From assembly GCF_002947535.1 (NCBI RefSeq), contig NZ_PUAP01000016.1:45938-109937 (forward strand): DNA of 64,000 nt. Reading direction: 5' to 3'. Below the pieces are notes generated by a model that saw only the letters and a program-made list of their open reading frames with translations, did no database searches and was not told where the DNA came from. Position numbers and translations under genes: made by a program. The stretch comes from Enterococcus mundtii (lineage in GTDB: Bacteria; Bacillota; Bacilli; Lactobacillales; Enterococcaceae). This document shows, piece by piece, positions 7,605-15,307 of this stretch (position 1 is its first letter; the number at the start of each line of letters is the position of its first letter).

Positions 7605-8724
7605 TCCTTAACTCCTTTTCACAAATTGTAATATACGTTCTCACTCCCCAATAATTGGGAATTGTTTCATAATAATGCGACTTGTAAATGTCCATCTCTA
7701 AAATTCCTTGCGTCGTAGCGATACCAAAATAAGGATTGATCTCAAGCACATGCTTGAAAAATGAGAGTGCTTGAAAATAGTTCTCGGAAAAAAAGTAGGT
7801 TAGCCCTATATTTATATATATGTGTATACACAGAGGTGAAATTTTAAATGCTTTCTCGAAAAATTTCCTAGCAGTTTCATAATTTCCACAACAGAGTTCT
7901 GTTATTCCTAATGAATTTAGAGCCCTAGTATTCTTAGGATTAATGATCAGTACTTTTTGAAATTGGTCTTTTGATCGATGAATATCATTTTCGCTTCTAA
8001 AAATATATCCTAAAAAGAGTTGAGCAATTTCACTATTTGGATTAGCTTCTGCTGCTTCTTGCGCATTCTTTTTTGCTAATTTTAGTTTTCCTGCATTTCT
8101 TTGAATGATTGCCAAATAAGATTTTGCTAGTGTCTCTTTTGGGTTATTCAAAATTTGCTCATTCATTATTTGAATATACTTTTCATTTTTCCTTTGACGT
8201 TCTTTGAAGGGTCTTAGGTGGCCTAAATGATTGAGTATAATAGGAATATCGTCTACACTAAACCCATTATATTTAATTGATGGTTCTATTTTTTCGGTGG
8301 CTTTTTTATAATATTTAAATCCACAATGATTCCGAAACAATTTCACCATTGAGTCAGAGTACCACCCACCTGTTCCAAAAAAGTTATACCTTAAAAATCT
8401 GTAGCCACCAATATTACTATCATCACTATTACTTTTTATAAAATGTCTAATTGTGTACCAATCCGATTTCAATAGTAACTCATCTGCATCCAAGAATAAT
8501 ATCCAATCTTCTTCTACCTTCTCTAGCAAATAATTTCTCATAGCTGAGAAATCATTATTAAAAGGCTTACTATAAATATTAGATGTATAACTTTCAGCAA
8601 TTTGAATTGATTTATCAGTTGATCCCGTATCAAGTACGTAAATATTATCAGCAAAGCAGTTTCGAAAAAAATCATCTAAAAATTCTTCTTCATTTTTCAT
8701 CATTAAACATAATGCTAAGCTCAT
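7576..8724 (-). CDS. Family 2 glycosyltransferase with TPR domain (SunS-like layout)
   Basis: The 382-residue product starts with a GT-A domain: MMKNEEEFL, VLDTGSTDKS, FNNDFSAMRNY and the metal-binding LDADE at residues 78-82. About residues 195-345 then form TPR repeats (AKSYLAIIQRNAGKL, AQLFLGYIFRSENDI, ALNSLGITELCCGNY, YINIGLTYFFSENY). A GT2 domain followed by helical repeats is the layout of SunS, which glycosylates the bacteriocin sublancin, and of many surface-glycan transferases. The ATG at 8724 has a strong GAGGAGG site at seven bases. It is followed by the HAD gene with a 29-base overlap. The acceptor is unknown, and a peptide or protein acceptor is only suggested by the architecture. 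Confidence 0.85.
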   Translation of the reverse strand: MSLALCLMMKNEEEFLDDFFRNCFADNIYVLDTGSTDKSIQIAESYTSNIYSKPFNNDFSAMRNYLLEKVEEDWILFLDADELLLKSDWYTIRHFIKSNSDDSNIGGYRFLRYNFFGTGGWYSDSMVKLFRNHCGFKYYKKATEKIEPSIKYNGFSVDDIPIILNHLGHLRPFKERQRKNEKYIQIMNEQILNNPKETLAKSYLAIIQRNAGKLKLAKKNAQEAAEANPNSEIAQLFLGYIFRSENDIHRSKDQFQKVLIINPKNTRALNSLGITELCCGNYETARKFFEKAFKISPLCIHIYINIGLTYFFSENYFQALSFFKHVLEINPYFGIATTQGILEMDIYKSHYYETIPNYWGVRTYITICEKELRNDGFSFFYK

Positions 8725-8736
8725 CCAAAGGCCTCC

Positions 8737-10011
8737 TCAAATTTCAATATTAATTATTTCGTTATTTAGAAATTCAGTTGTTTCTAATTTAAATTCTTCC
8801 AATGGATAAAACAAAGGATCTTTAACAAGATACACTTCTGTTCCAATTCTAGATGCTTCCATAAAAATTCTTTTTTTCAAAGTTGGAAGTATAGAAATTC
8901 CTGCGTCAAAAAGAAATACGCAATCAAAATAGTTATCCTTGTAATTAGTAGAAACACCAAAATATTTAGTCGTCTTGATCGTCGAAAGATGATTATTCAC
9001 AACTTGCTCAAACCTATCGGACCATACTAGTATTTCTTGGGGCAATAAATGTTTTAATATACCAAGTGAGTCAGTCCCTATGAATAAATTATTGCTTTTC
9101 ATTTTTGACTTGATAGCACTCAAGTCATGGTGTGCATAAACTGGTGACATCGAACAAATAACAGTTACTTCTAATTTATTGAGGACGTTATTCAAATTTA
9201 TCCCTGTAACGTATTGATATAGTTCACTTTCTATTGCTGGATTCTTCATAAAAAGTTTGCACCTATTATTAAAATACTCCTTGGAAATGTTTTTTGACTT
9301 ACTTGGATGCGGATAATGAACAACAGGAGATTTTTCAGAAATCACAAAATTATTATTATTTAGAAATAACCGATAGGACAAATCTGTATCTTCTGCTCCC
9401 CAGCCACTAAACGATTCATCAAATCCATTCACTTTTTTAAATTCGAATTTATTACATGTGAAAGCACCACTCCATCCATATACCCAGGGAGCTCTCATCG
9501 TTGATAAATCATTTTTGTACAGTTGAAAAACATCTTTTCTGTAATCACTCCAGACGTCCTCATATATTTTTAAGAACTGGCCCAAATTCATCGGAGATAT
9601 TTTTTTAAAAATAGATCGATTAGGTATGGTATCTTCTACATTAAATGCATAAATATAGTGTAAAAGCACAGTTTTTTTTGTAACTTTTTTCAATTTCAGA
9701 ATAATTTCTTCTAAAAAATCTTTCTTGAATATCATATCTACGTCTAGAAAAGTTATAAATTCTCCTTTTGCAAAATTTGCTCCATAATTTCTTAATTGAG
9801 AAATATTTCCTTGTGCATGTTCATAAATAGATACATTTGGAATAGAACTAGTTGAAATTAAGTCATTTGTTACAATAATCCATTCAAATTGGTATAAATC
9901 AGGGCAAATGATCTTCTCGATATATTCCAATAATCTATTCAATTCTTTAGATTTGTTCATTGCTACAGTTACAAAGGAATGAATATTACTGTTTCCAATA
10001 TATTCCTTCAT
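8737..10011 (-). CDS. GT2/GT7-type glycosyltransferase with extra C-terminal domain
   Basis: The 424-residue protein has an N-terminal GT2 fold with the metal motif LDVD at 89-92. It also has a galactosyltransferase-like motif, GWGAEDTDLSYRL at 203-215, of the Glyco_transf_7C type found in chondroitin-polymerase-like enzymes. After ~residue 280 a separate region follows. Its pattern, FDCVFLFDAG, then ILPTLKKRIFMEASR and TEVYLV, recalls the later strands of Rossmann-fold methyltransferases, but no SAM-binding glycine loop is obvious. I chose ATG at 10011 over an in-frame GTG at 10020, because AGGTGG sits six bases before the ATG. It overlaps the MazG-like gene by 26 bases. The donor and acceptor are unknown. 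Confidence 0.82.
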   Translation of the reverse strand: MKEYIGNSNIHSFVTVAMNKSKELNRLLEYIEKIICPDLYQFEWIIVTNDLISTSSIPNVSIYEHAQGNISQLRNYGANFAKGEFITFLDVDMIFKKDFLEEIILKLKKVTKKTVLLHYIYAFNVEDTIPNRSIFKKISPMNLGQFLKIYEDVWSDYRKDVFQLYKNDLSTMRAPWVYGWSGAFTCNKFEFKKVNGFDESFSGWGAEDTDLSYRLFLNNNNFVISEKSPVVHYPHPSKSKNISKEYFNNRCKLFMKNPAIESELYQYVTGINLNNVLNKLEVTVICSMSPVYAHHDLSAIKSKMKSNNLFIGTDSLGILKHLLPQEILVWSDRFEQVVNNHLSTIKTTKYFGVSTNYKDNYFDCVFLFDAGISILPTLKKRIFMEASRIGTEVYLVKDPLFYPLEEFKLETTEFLNNEIINIEI

Positions 10012-10300
10012 TAAACCCACCTCGTTCTTCGTACTTTTTAGTTTTAGCGTGCAATACTTGTTCTTTTTTTAATAAGTCAAAACGATAAAATGCATCTATC
10101 ACTTCTAGAATATCTGCCATCTCTTCATTTTTTTCATACACACTTTTAGCATCAATAAATTCTTGTACCTCCTCTAATAGTTTCTTTTCAAGTTCAATTT
10201 CTACTTCAACTGATGTCAATTCAATGAACTTAGCGTTTGGATCAGTTTCAAGTATTTTTTCTCTTAATTTGGTTCTAATTAGTTTATTCATCATTTTCAC
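9986..10300 (-). CDS. MazG-like nucleotide pyrophosphohydrolase
   Basis: This 104-residue all-helical protein shows the all-alpha NTP-pyrophosphatase signature: EExxE at residues 43-47 and EExxD at 59-63, separated by 16 residues. It closes with a GGFNEG segment typical of the small phosphoribosyl-ATP pyrophosphohydrolase-like family of Firmicutes. Such enzymes cleave nucleoside triphosphates or related nucleotides to the monophosphate and pyrophosphate, often as house-cleaning enzymes. It overlaps the HIT gene upstream by 17 bases and the glycosyltransferase gene downstream by 26. Placed between a HIT protein and glycosyltransferases, it may process a nucleotide intermediate of the pathway. 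That role is inference. Confidence 0.78.
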   Translation of the reverse strand: MKMMNKLIRTKLREKILETDPNAKFIELTSVEVEIELEKKLLEEVQEFIDAKSVYEKNEEMADILEVIDAFYRFDLLKKEQVLHAKTKKYEERGGFNEGIYWKQ

Positions 10301-10907
10301 CTATAGTTAACTTTTTCTTCGCTGAATAAAATTTATTCCACTCAGGATATTCTTGCCAGTTTGCTAATTCTGGTCTTCCAATTTTTATTGCAGTTAAAAA
10401 TCTTAAATACTGTCTTTGCAAAGGTTGTGTTATCGGTACAAGAAACTTCCTTGAAGTTACATCTTCATAATATAAATAATGACCATACTCCATATACGCC
10501 TTGAAAAATTCACGATCATCTTCTAATTCAATAGGAAATAATCCATCCGCTTTGAAACTTTCTAATAAGTCAATTGCAATAGGTACCGCATGCAAGTGCC
10601 CATGGTAACATAATTGTTCGCCAGGTTGGACATTACAATAGCCTACACGTCCATGTTCATAAAAAATACACGCCCCATAATACTTAGTTAATAAATTTCG
10701 TACTTTTTCCTTTAATTGAAGATATTCTTTTTGGAAAATATCCGGCATAGCACCAATACAATGATAATGATCATTAGGCATGATTAGTGAATAACCTTCA
10801 ACAATTTGACCGATAGATAACCACACTGTAAAATTTTCAGTTTTGATATAAATTTTATCCTCTTCTTGGGAACAAAATGTACAAAAATCAATCATTTTAT
10901 TTTGCAT
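10284..10907 (-). CDS. HIT-family nucleotide hydrolase/transferase
   Basis: The 207-residue product has the histidine-triad motif HGHLHAV at residues 102-108 (H-phi-H-phi-H-phi-phi) followed by PI. An N-terminal CxxC pair at C9/C12 is typical of zinc-containing HIT proteins. HIT enzymes hydrolyse or transfer nucleotidyl groups from dinucleotides, aminoacyl-AMP or nucleotide sugars. A longer frame begins at 10940, but AGAGAGGAAG lies seven bases before the ATG at 10907, so I use that start. It overlaps the aminotransferase gene by 11 bases and the MazG-like gene by 17. The C-terminal ~90 residues are longer than in minimal HIT proteins and I do not recognise them. Confidence 0.8.
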   Translation of the reverse strand: MQNKMIDFCTFCSQEEDKIYIKTENFTVWLSIGQIVEGYSLIMPNDHYHCIGAMPDIFQKEYLQLKEKVRNLLTKYYGACIFYEHGRVGYCNVQPGEQLCYHGHLHAVPIAIDLLESFKADGLFPIELEDDREFFKAYMEYGHYLYYEDVTSRKFLVPITQPLQRQYLRFLTAIKIGRPELANWQEYPEWNKFYSAKKKLTIGENDE

Positions 10908-12108
10908 TGAAATACTTCCTCTCTGGAATGGGTAATTCATAAACTTTTGGAAGCCTAATATTTTGATATTCTTCCACGTTGTGACAAATCCCTCTCAAAA
11001 CATGTATTAATTTGTCCACCTCTTCCTTTGTATTTAATTCACATAAACTAATTCTCACACAACCATATACATTGTCATGAACATAATGGTGTATAAATGG
11101 TGCGCATAACAAACCTGAGCGTGTCTTAATATGTTCTTTTTGAAGTAAGCTAGAAACTCGTGCAGGAATCATTCCTTTAATATTAAAGGTAATGATTCCT
11201 AATACATTGGCATTGCTATAAACATCAATATCATGCATATCAGTTAATTTATTTATTAAATAATCCGTCAGAGTATATATGTATTCTTTTTTATTTTTTA
11301 AAGTCTCTATAGACATTTCTGATAAACTACAATACAAAGAAAAAATTCCTGGATAGTTCAATGTACCTGATTCAAAATAATATGGAAGAGTCCTTGGCTG
11401 ACTAAGAAGTTCTGATAAAACACCGGTGCCGCCAACTTTCAAAGGAGAAATACTAGTATGCTTAGGATTGATATAAAACCCACCAATACCAGTTAGCGCT
11501 TTCAAAGCTTTGTGACCAGTAAAAACGATAAAATCTGCTTCAAGATTATTATTATCAATTTCTATATGCCCTAAGGTTTGAGACATGTCAATCAAAATAG
11601 GAATATCTCCTTTTTGTTTTACGCGCTTACAAATCTCGGCGATTGGTTGTACTTGACCAGTTACGTTTGAACCGTGGTTTACTATAACAAGATCTGTTTT
11701 TTCATCGACAAAATCAATTAATTCATCTACATTGATTAACCCATAGCGATCACATTCAGCCCAATCAACTGTTAAATTTCTACTCTTTTGTAAATAGGTT
11801 AACGGACGTATTACCGAATTATGTTCTGTAACAGTAGAAACTATATTTGCGTTTTTATTCACGAATCCAAAAATAATGGTATTCAGAGCTTCTGTTGCAT
11901 TACTTGTAAATATAATATGAGTTGGATACTTCACTCCTATAAGCTCTGCTATTTTTCTCCTAGTTTCAAAGATATAATCACTTTCTTCAGTTGATTCTGA
12001 ACGATTGTAACTACCGTCAGTATTTTTAATAAAATCTGAAATACTTTCCAATACTTTTTTACTTTTAGGAAATGAGGTTGATGCGTTGTCAAAGTAAATA
12101 GAATCCAT
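10897..12108 (-). CDS. Class V aminotransferase, cysteine-desulfurase-like
   Basis: The 403-residue PLP enzyme belongs to the NifS/CsdA group. The N-terminus IYFDNASTSFPK, TSNATEALN, the TEHNS histidine (H96) and the PLP lysine in FTGHK (K200) are all present. So is RSGLLCAP at 330-337 with C335, the position of the catalytic cysteine that receives the persulfide. The loop resembles that of the cysteine-desulfurase-like enterococcal families rather than housekeeping IscS. The ATG at 12108 follows GGAGG by seven bases. It is the first gene of the seven-gene operon and is divergent from the Rgg-type regulator. It may mobilise sulfur, or act as a lyase or transaminase on a pathway intermediate. 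No sulfur acceptor gene is visible nearby. Confidence 0.85.
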   Translation of the reverse strand: MDSIYFDNASTSFPKSKKVLESISDFIKNTDGSYNRSESTEESDYIFETRRKIAELIGVKYPTHIIFTSNATEALNTIIFGFVNKNANIVSTVTEHNSVIRPLTYLQKSRNLTVDWAECDRYGLINVDELIDFVDEKTDLVIVNHGSNVTGQVQPIAEICKRVKQKGDIPILIDMSQTLGHIEIDNNNLEADFIVFTGHKALKALTGIGGFYINPKHTSISPLKVGGTGVLSELLSQPRTLPYYFESGTLNYPGIFSLYCSLSEMSIETLKNKKEYIYTLTDYLINKLTDMHDIDVYSNANVLGIITFNIKGMIPARVSSLLQKEHIKTRSGLLCAPFIHHYVHDNVYGCVRISLCELNTKEEVDKLIHVLRGICHNVEEYQNIRLPKVYELPIPERKYFNAK

Positions 12109-12207
12109 AGGATCGCCTCCAATATAGTAATCTGTGATTATTTATATTTAAACTAAAAAATATAAACCTTGTCTTTTTTCTAAATCTTATGTACTATTCT
12201 TTTGATA

Positions 12208-12291
12208 TTAGGCACCTTTCTTATACTTATTATTTGACGCTGTATCTATCACTAGAAATATTATATCTAGAATATGATATAATGTTTTCAC
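12208..12291 (-). other. Possible short hydrophobic peptide ORF (very tentative)
   Basis: A 27-residue reading frame with a GTG start begins VKTLYH and continues with a hydrophobic core LDIIFLVID, then a polar tail ending KKGA. It lies between the aminotransferase and regulator genes and points away from the regulator. Rgg regulators are often paired with divergent short hydrophobic peptides whose mature ends look like DIIIVGG. The resemblance is slight, there is no good ribosome-binding site, and the frame continues upstream antisense to the regulator gene. I list it only because of its position. Confidence 0.15.
12252..12283 (+). promoter_or_regulatory. Regulator promoter: extended -10 with upstream palindrome
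   Basis: TATAAT at 12278-12283 is preceded by TG at 12275-12276, giving an extended -10 (TGnTATAAT). No good -35 stands at the usual distance. In its place is an inverted repeat CTAGA-N9-TCTAG at 12252-12270, which could be an operator for the Rgg-type regulator itself. The gene starts 44 bases downstream at 12327. The palindrome and -10 are seen, and regulation is inference. Confidence 0.5.
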
Positions 12292-12326
12292 AATGTACAG
12301 ATTTCCGTCAAAAGGGGTGTTTACCA

Positions 12327-13202
12327 ATGAAACATCATGAAATAATAAAAAAATTACGAAAAGAAAGAAATATAAGTCAGAGAACTCTAAGCGAAGGAAT
12401 TTGTAGTCGAACAACACTTTCTTCCTTTGAAAATACTGGAACTAATATTTCTTTGAATTTATTCCAATCGTACTTGGACAGATTAAATATTTCTATTGAA
12501 GATTACTTTTTACTGCACTTTAATGAAGAATGGCCCAATCAAACAGTCGCTACAAATAAGGAAAAGGCGAATAAAGTATTGGAAAAAGCTTATTATACGT
12601 ATAACTGGACTGACTTAGAAGAAAAAATCAACCATACATATCAGCTATACATGGAAAGTAATGATTTCTATTATTATTACTTATTTATCCAATACAAATT
12701 ATTATTATATCGAAAAATCAGAGCTGAAAAATTTATTATCACAGAGAATGAAGTTATGGTTATAAAGAACTATTTAAACGATGTAGAAGTATGGGGAGCA
12801 TTCGAATTAAATTTATTCTCCAACTGTCTCTCACTTTTTAATGATGCTTATATTTTTTCAAAAGTAAAAATTCTTCGAAAAAAATATCGGAATGTGCGAG
12901 GAAGTTTTAAATTTTACAAATTATATAGCTTCTTTATAATCAACGTTATCATGTTGAAATTTGAAAGAGACGAGCTTGAAAATATGAACTTCTATTTAGC
13001 CGAACTCAAAAGTTTCAACACGATCAATTATGTAAGAGAACGTATTTTATATAAAATTTTTACTGAGATCTTAAAATGTAAATATGATCCTACCGTCAAA
13101 AATTCCAACACGATTGATTCATTTATCGATATGTTTAGACTATTGGATTTTAATGATTATGCTCAAGAAATGGAGGCTTTCGCAAAAAAATGCTTGGATT
13201 GA
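12327..13202 (+). CDS. Rgg/MutR-family transcriptional regulator
   Basis: The 291-residue product has an N-terminal XRE-type helix-turn-helix (IIKKLRKERNISQRTLSEG, then SRTTLSSFENTGTNIS, residues ~4-45). A long all-helical C-terminal domain follows, with the VWGAFELNLFSNC segment characteristic of the Rgg/GadR/MutR family. These regulators often respond to small peptides and control an adjacent divergent operon. The open frame extends upstream to 12189, but AAAGGGG lies eight bases before the ATG at 12327, and the residues before it look untranslated. It is divergent from the seven-gene operon, with 218 bases between the start codons, and is the only regulator in the island. That it controls the operon is inference from position. 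Confidence 0.82.
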   Translation: MKHHEIIKKLRKERNISQRTLSEGICSRTTLSSFENTGTNISLNLFQSYLDRLNISIEDYFLLHFNEEWPNQTVATNKEKANKVLEKAYYTYNWTDLEEKINHTYQLYMESNDFYYYYLFIQYKLLLYRKIRAEKFIITENEVMVIKNYLNDVEVWGAFELNLFSNCLSLFNDAYIFSKVKILRKKYRNVRGSFKFYKLYSFFIINVIMLKFERDELENMNFYLAELKSFNTINYVRERILYKIFTEILKCKYDPTVKNSNTIDSFIDMFRLLDFNDYAQEMEAFAKKCLD

Positions 13203-13428
13203 GGTAACTTCAAAAGGATTTACTTATAATCTTTCCATCTTCCAAAAATGATGCTAGTGATTATGGCTCCAAACCATTAACAAGAGTGGATGTCAGAAAA
13301 AAGCATCAATAAAATGCTGATACTTTGAATCTATAAAACCACTAAAGATTGTAAATTTTATACACAAAGTTTTTTAAAAAGTCTAATATGGATAGTATCA
13401 ATCGTCTATTTTACATATTTTTGACCTA

Positions 13429-13623
13429 TCAAGTATATTCAGGATTAGACCCCAAAACTTTTAAAAATCTTTTGATAGTTTTCAAAATCAACAATCTATT
13501 GGCATAAAGAATTTCTAGTTGCTCTCCTCTAGCTTTAATATGATGGTCTAGTTGATAGCCCTTTGTGAATGTGAAAATTTTATGTACGTTGCTAATTTTA
13601 GGTGAAAATTCGGTTCTCTTTTT
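13429..13623 (-). pseudogene. Decayed coding remnant, C-terminal fragment
   Basis: Between the regulator and rlmD there is a 577-bp gap without an intact gene. On the minus strand a frame of 64 codons stays open from 13623 to a TGA at 13431-13429. It encodes a protein-like sequence containing FTFTKGYQLDHHIKARGEQ and EILYANRLLILKTIKRFLK. There is no start codon with a ribosome-binding site, and a TAG at 13626-13624 closes the frame upstream. A neighbouring frame reads on for a few codons (IVLKIEKE), which suggests a frameshift. It looks like the tail of a lost gene, possibly from a mobile element. I do not recognise the family. Confidence 0.35.
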
Positions 13624-13687
13624 CTATTTTGAGTACGATACAATTTTTAGAAGAGCTCTCCTTGATAAGTAGTACTATTATTCACCC

Positions 13688-13720
13688 AAAAAAGACGTTT
13701 CTTTTGACAGAAACGTCTTT
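13688..13720 (-). terminator. Rho-independent terminator of rlmD
   Basis: The stem AAAGACGTTTC pairs with GAAACGTCTTT (11 bp, 8-base loop). On the minus strand it is followed by a run of six T at 13693-13688. It lies 60 bases beyond the rlmD stop codon. Confidence 0.85.
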
Positions 13721-13779
13721 CAAAATGAGTTTATAGGGAATAATTCCCTGCGCTCATCTATTTTGCTTATTTAATTCAA

Positions 13780-15144
13780 TTACCCTTTACGTAATAATCC
13801 GACACATTCCACATGGTGTGTTTGTGGGAATAAATCAACTGGTTGGACTTTTTCCAACTTGTAACCATCTTCTGCAAACAACTTCACATCTCTAGCAAAC
13901 GTTGCAGGATTGCATGAGATATAAACGATTCGTTCTGGGGCCATCTCGATCGCTGAATCAATGAAGCGAGCGTCTAAGCCTTTTCTTGGAGGATCGACAA
14001 CTAAAACAGTTGGTTTGATTCCTTTTTCTTGCCATTTTTTCATGACTGTTTCAGCTTTTCCAACTTCGTAATGGGCATTTTCGATTTTATTCGTCAATGC
14101 GTTGAACTGCGCATCTTCAATCGCTGCTGGTACGATTTCCATTCCATAAACATTTGCTACTTGATCCGCTATAGATAAACCAATCGTTCCAATTCCTGAA
14201 TAGGCATCGATCACGACATCCTCTTTTTTCAATTCAGCAAATTCAATCGCTTTTTGATACAATACTTCGGTTTGCAACGTATTGACCTGATAAAAGGATT
14301 TAGAAGAAATACGATAGGTCTTGCCAAGTAACTGATCTTCGATATACGATTGACCAAAAAGAACTTTTTCTTTTTCTCCTAAAATGACATTTGTTTTTTC
14401 TTCGTTGATATTTTGGATCACAGAGACCACTTCCGGTAAAGCCTCATGGATGGCTTCAGCGATTTCTTTTGCTTTGAAGAACTTTTCTTTTCGAGTGACT
14501 AAAACCACCATCATTTGATGCGTGTAATGACCTCTGCGAACAATGATATGACGAATTTGTCCTTCATTTTTTTCTTCATTGTAGCCACGTACTTGGAAGC
14601 GTTGCAAGATATCTCTTACCTTGATGATGGCTTGATCGATTTGTGGGTCTTGGATGAAGAAATCTTCTATTTCCACTAAGTCATGACTATTTTTCTTGTA
14701 AAAACCAGTCACTAATTCGCCTTCGACACGACGAACAGGAATCTGTGCTTTATTACGATATCCTGTAGGTTCTTCCATACCGATCGTTGGTTGTACTGTG
14801 ACTTCAGGCATTTTAGCGATTTTAGCTAAGACATGTTCGACTTGTTTTTGTTTGAATATTAATTGTTGCTCATAACTTAAATGGGCTAAAGGAGCGATTC
14901 CAGTACGCAATAGAACATTACTAGTGATCTCTTGACGGTCTGGTGACGTCGTCAACCAGTTTTCGACCTTACCGTAGCCAAATTTATTGCCTGCTTTTAC
15001 GACAAGGATCTCCACTTGTTCTCCTGGCAAAGCATTTTCAATAAATAATGGATAACCGTCGATTTTCGCAACACCTAACCCTTCGTAACTTAAATCGATG
15101 ATATCAACAGTATACCGTTCATTTTTCTTAATTGTTTGTGTCAT
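13780..15144 (-). CDS. rlmD: 23S rRNA (uracil-C5)-methyltransferase, RlmD/RlmCD type
   Basis: The 454-residue enzyme has an N-terminal TRAM domain (YTVDIIDLSYEGLGVAK ... LPGE). A TrmA/RumA methyltransferase core follows: the SAM-binding VIDAYSGIGTIG, the DPPRKGLD motif, and the catalytic cysteine in ISCNPATFARD. In Gram-positive bacteria this family methylates U1939 and, in the RlmCD form, also U747 of 23S rRNA. The TrmA-like RNA-binding N-terminal domain is present, but the [4Fe-4S] cysteine cluster of E. coli RumA is not apparent. The frame opens at 15216. I place the start at 15144, because AGGAG lies seven bases before that ATG and the earlier residues show no homology. It is downstream of dagK. 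Confidence 0.88.
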   Translation of the reverse strand: MTQTIKKNERYTVDIIDLSYEGLGVAKIDGYPLFIENALPGEQVEILVVKAGNKFGYGKVENWLTTSPDRQEITSNVLLRTGIAPLAHLSYEQQLIFKQKQVEHVLAKIAKMPEVTVQPTIGMEEPTGYRNKAQIPVRRVEGELVTGFYKKNSHDLVEIEDFFIQDPQIDQAIIKVRDILQRFQVRGYNEEKNEGQIRHIIVRRGHYTHQMMVVLVTRKEKFFKAKEIAEAIHEALPEVVSVIQNINEEKTNVILGEKEKVLFGQSYIEDQLLGKTYRISSKSFYQVNTLQTEVLYQKAIEFAELKKEDVVIDAYSGIGTIGLSIADQVANVYGMEIVPAAIEDAQFNALTNKIENAHYEVGKAETVMKKWQEKGIKPTVLVVDPPRKGLDARFIDSAIEMAPERIVYISCNPATFARDVKLFAEDGYKLEKVQPVDLFPQTHHVECVGLLRKG

Positions 15145-15207
15145 TTCATTACTCCTATTCTTTTGAATGGTTTCTAATTTTGTCCGTTCAACAAAGGAAA
15201 GAGCTGG

Positions 15208-15232
15208 GAGATCCATTCATTCCCAGCCCTTT
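15208..15232. terminator. Hairpin between dagK and rlmD
   Basis: GCTGGGA pairs with TCCCAGC around an 11-base loop. A T-run follows only on the plus strand, and the minus-strand side is followed by TCTTTCC. It may attenuate dagK transcription before rlmD, but it is a weak terminator for the minus strand. Confidence 0.4.
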
Positions 15233-15307
15233 TTTCTTCAGTCTATTGGAAAAAGCAATTATTTTTATGATCCTTGTTTTTCCCTTCGAATAGTCGTCCA
15301 ATTTTGC

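Noticed and set aside
12208..12417. 69-codon minus-strand frame antisense to the start of the regulator gene
   Set aside because: The full frame starts inside the regulator coding sequence without a ribosome-binding site. Only the short intergenic part is kept, as a very tentative feature.
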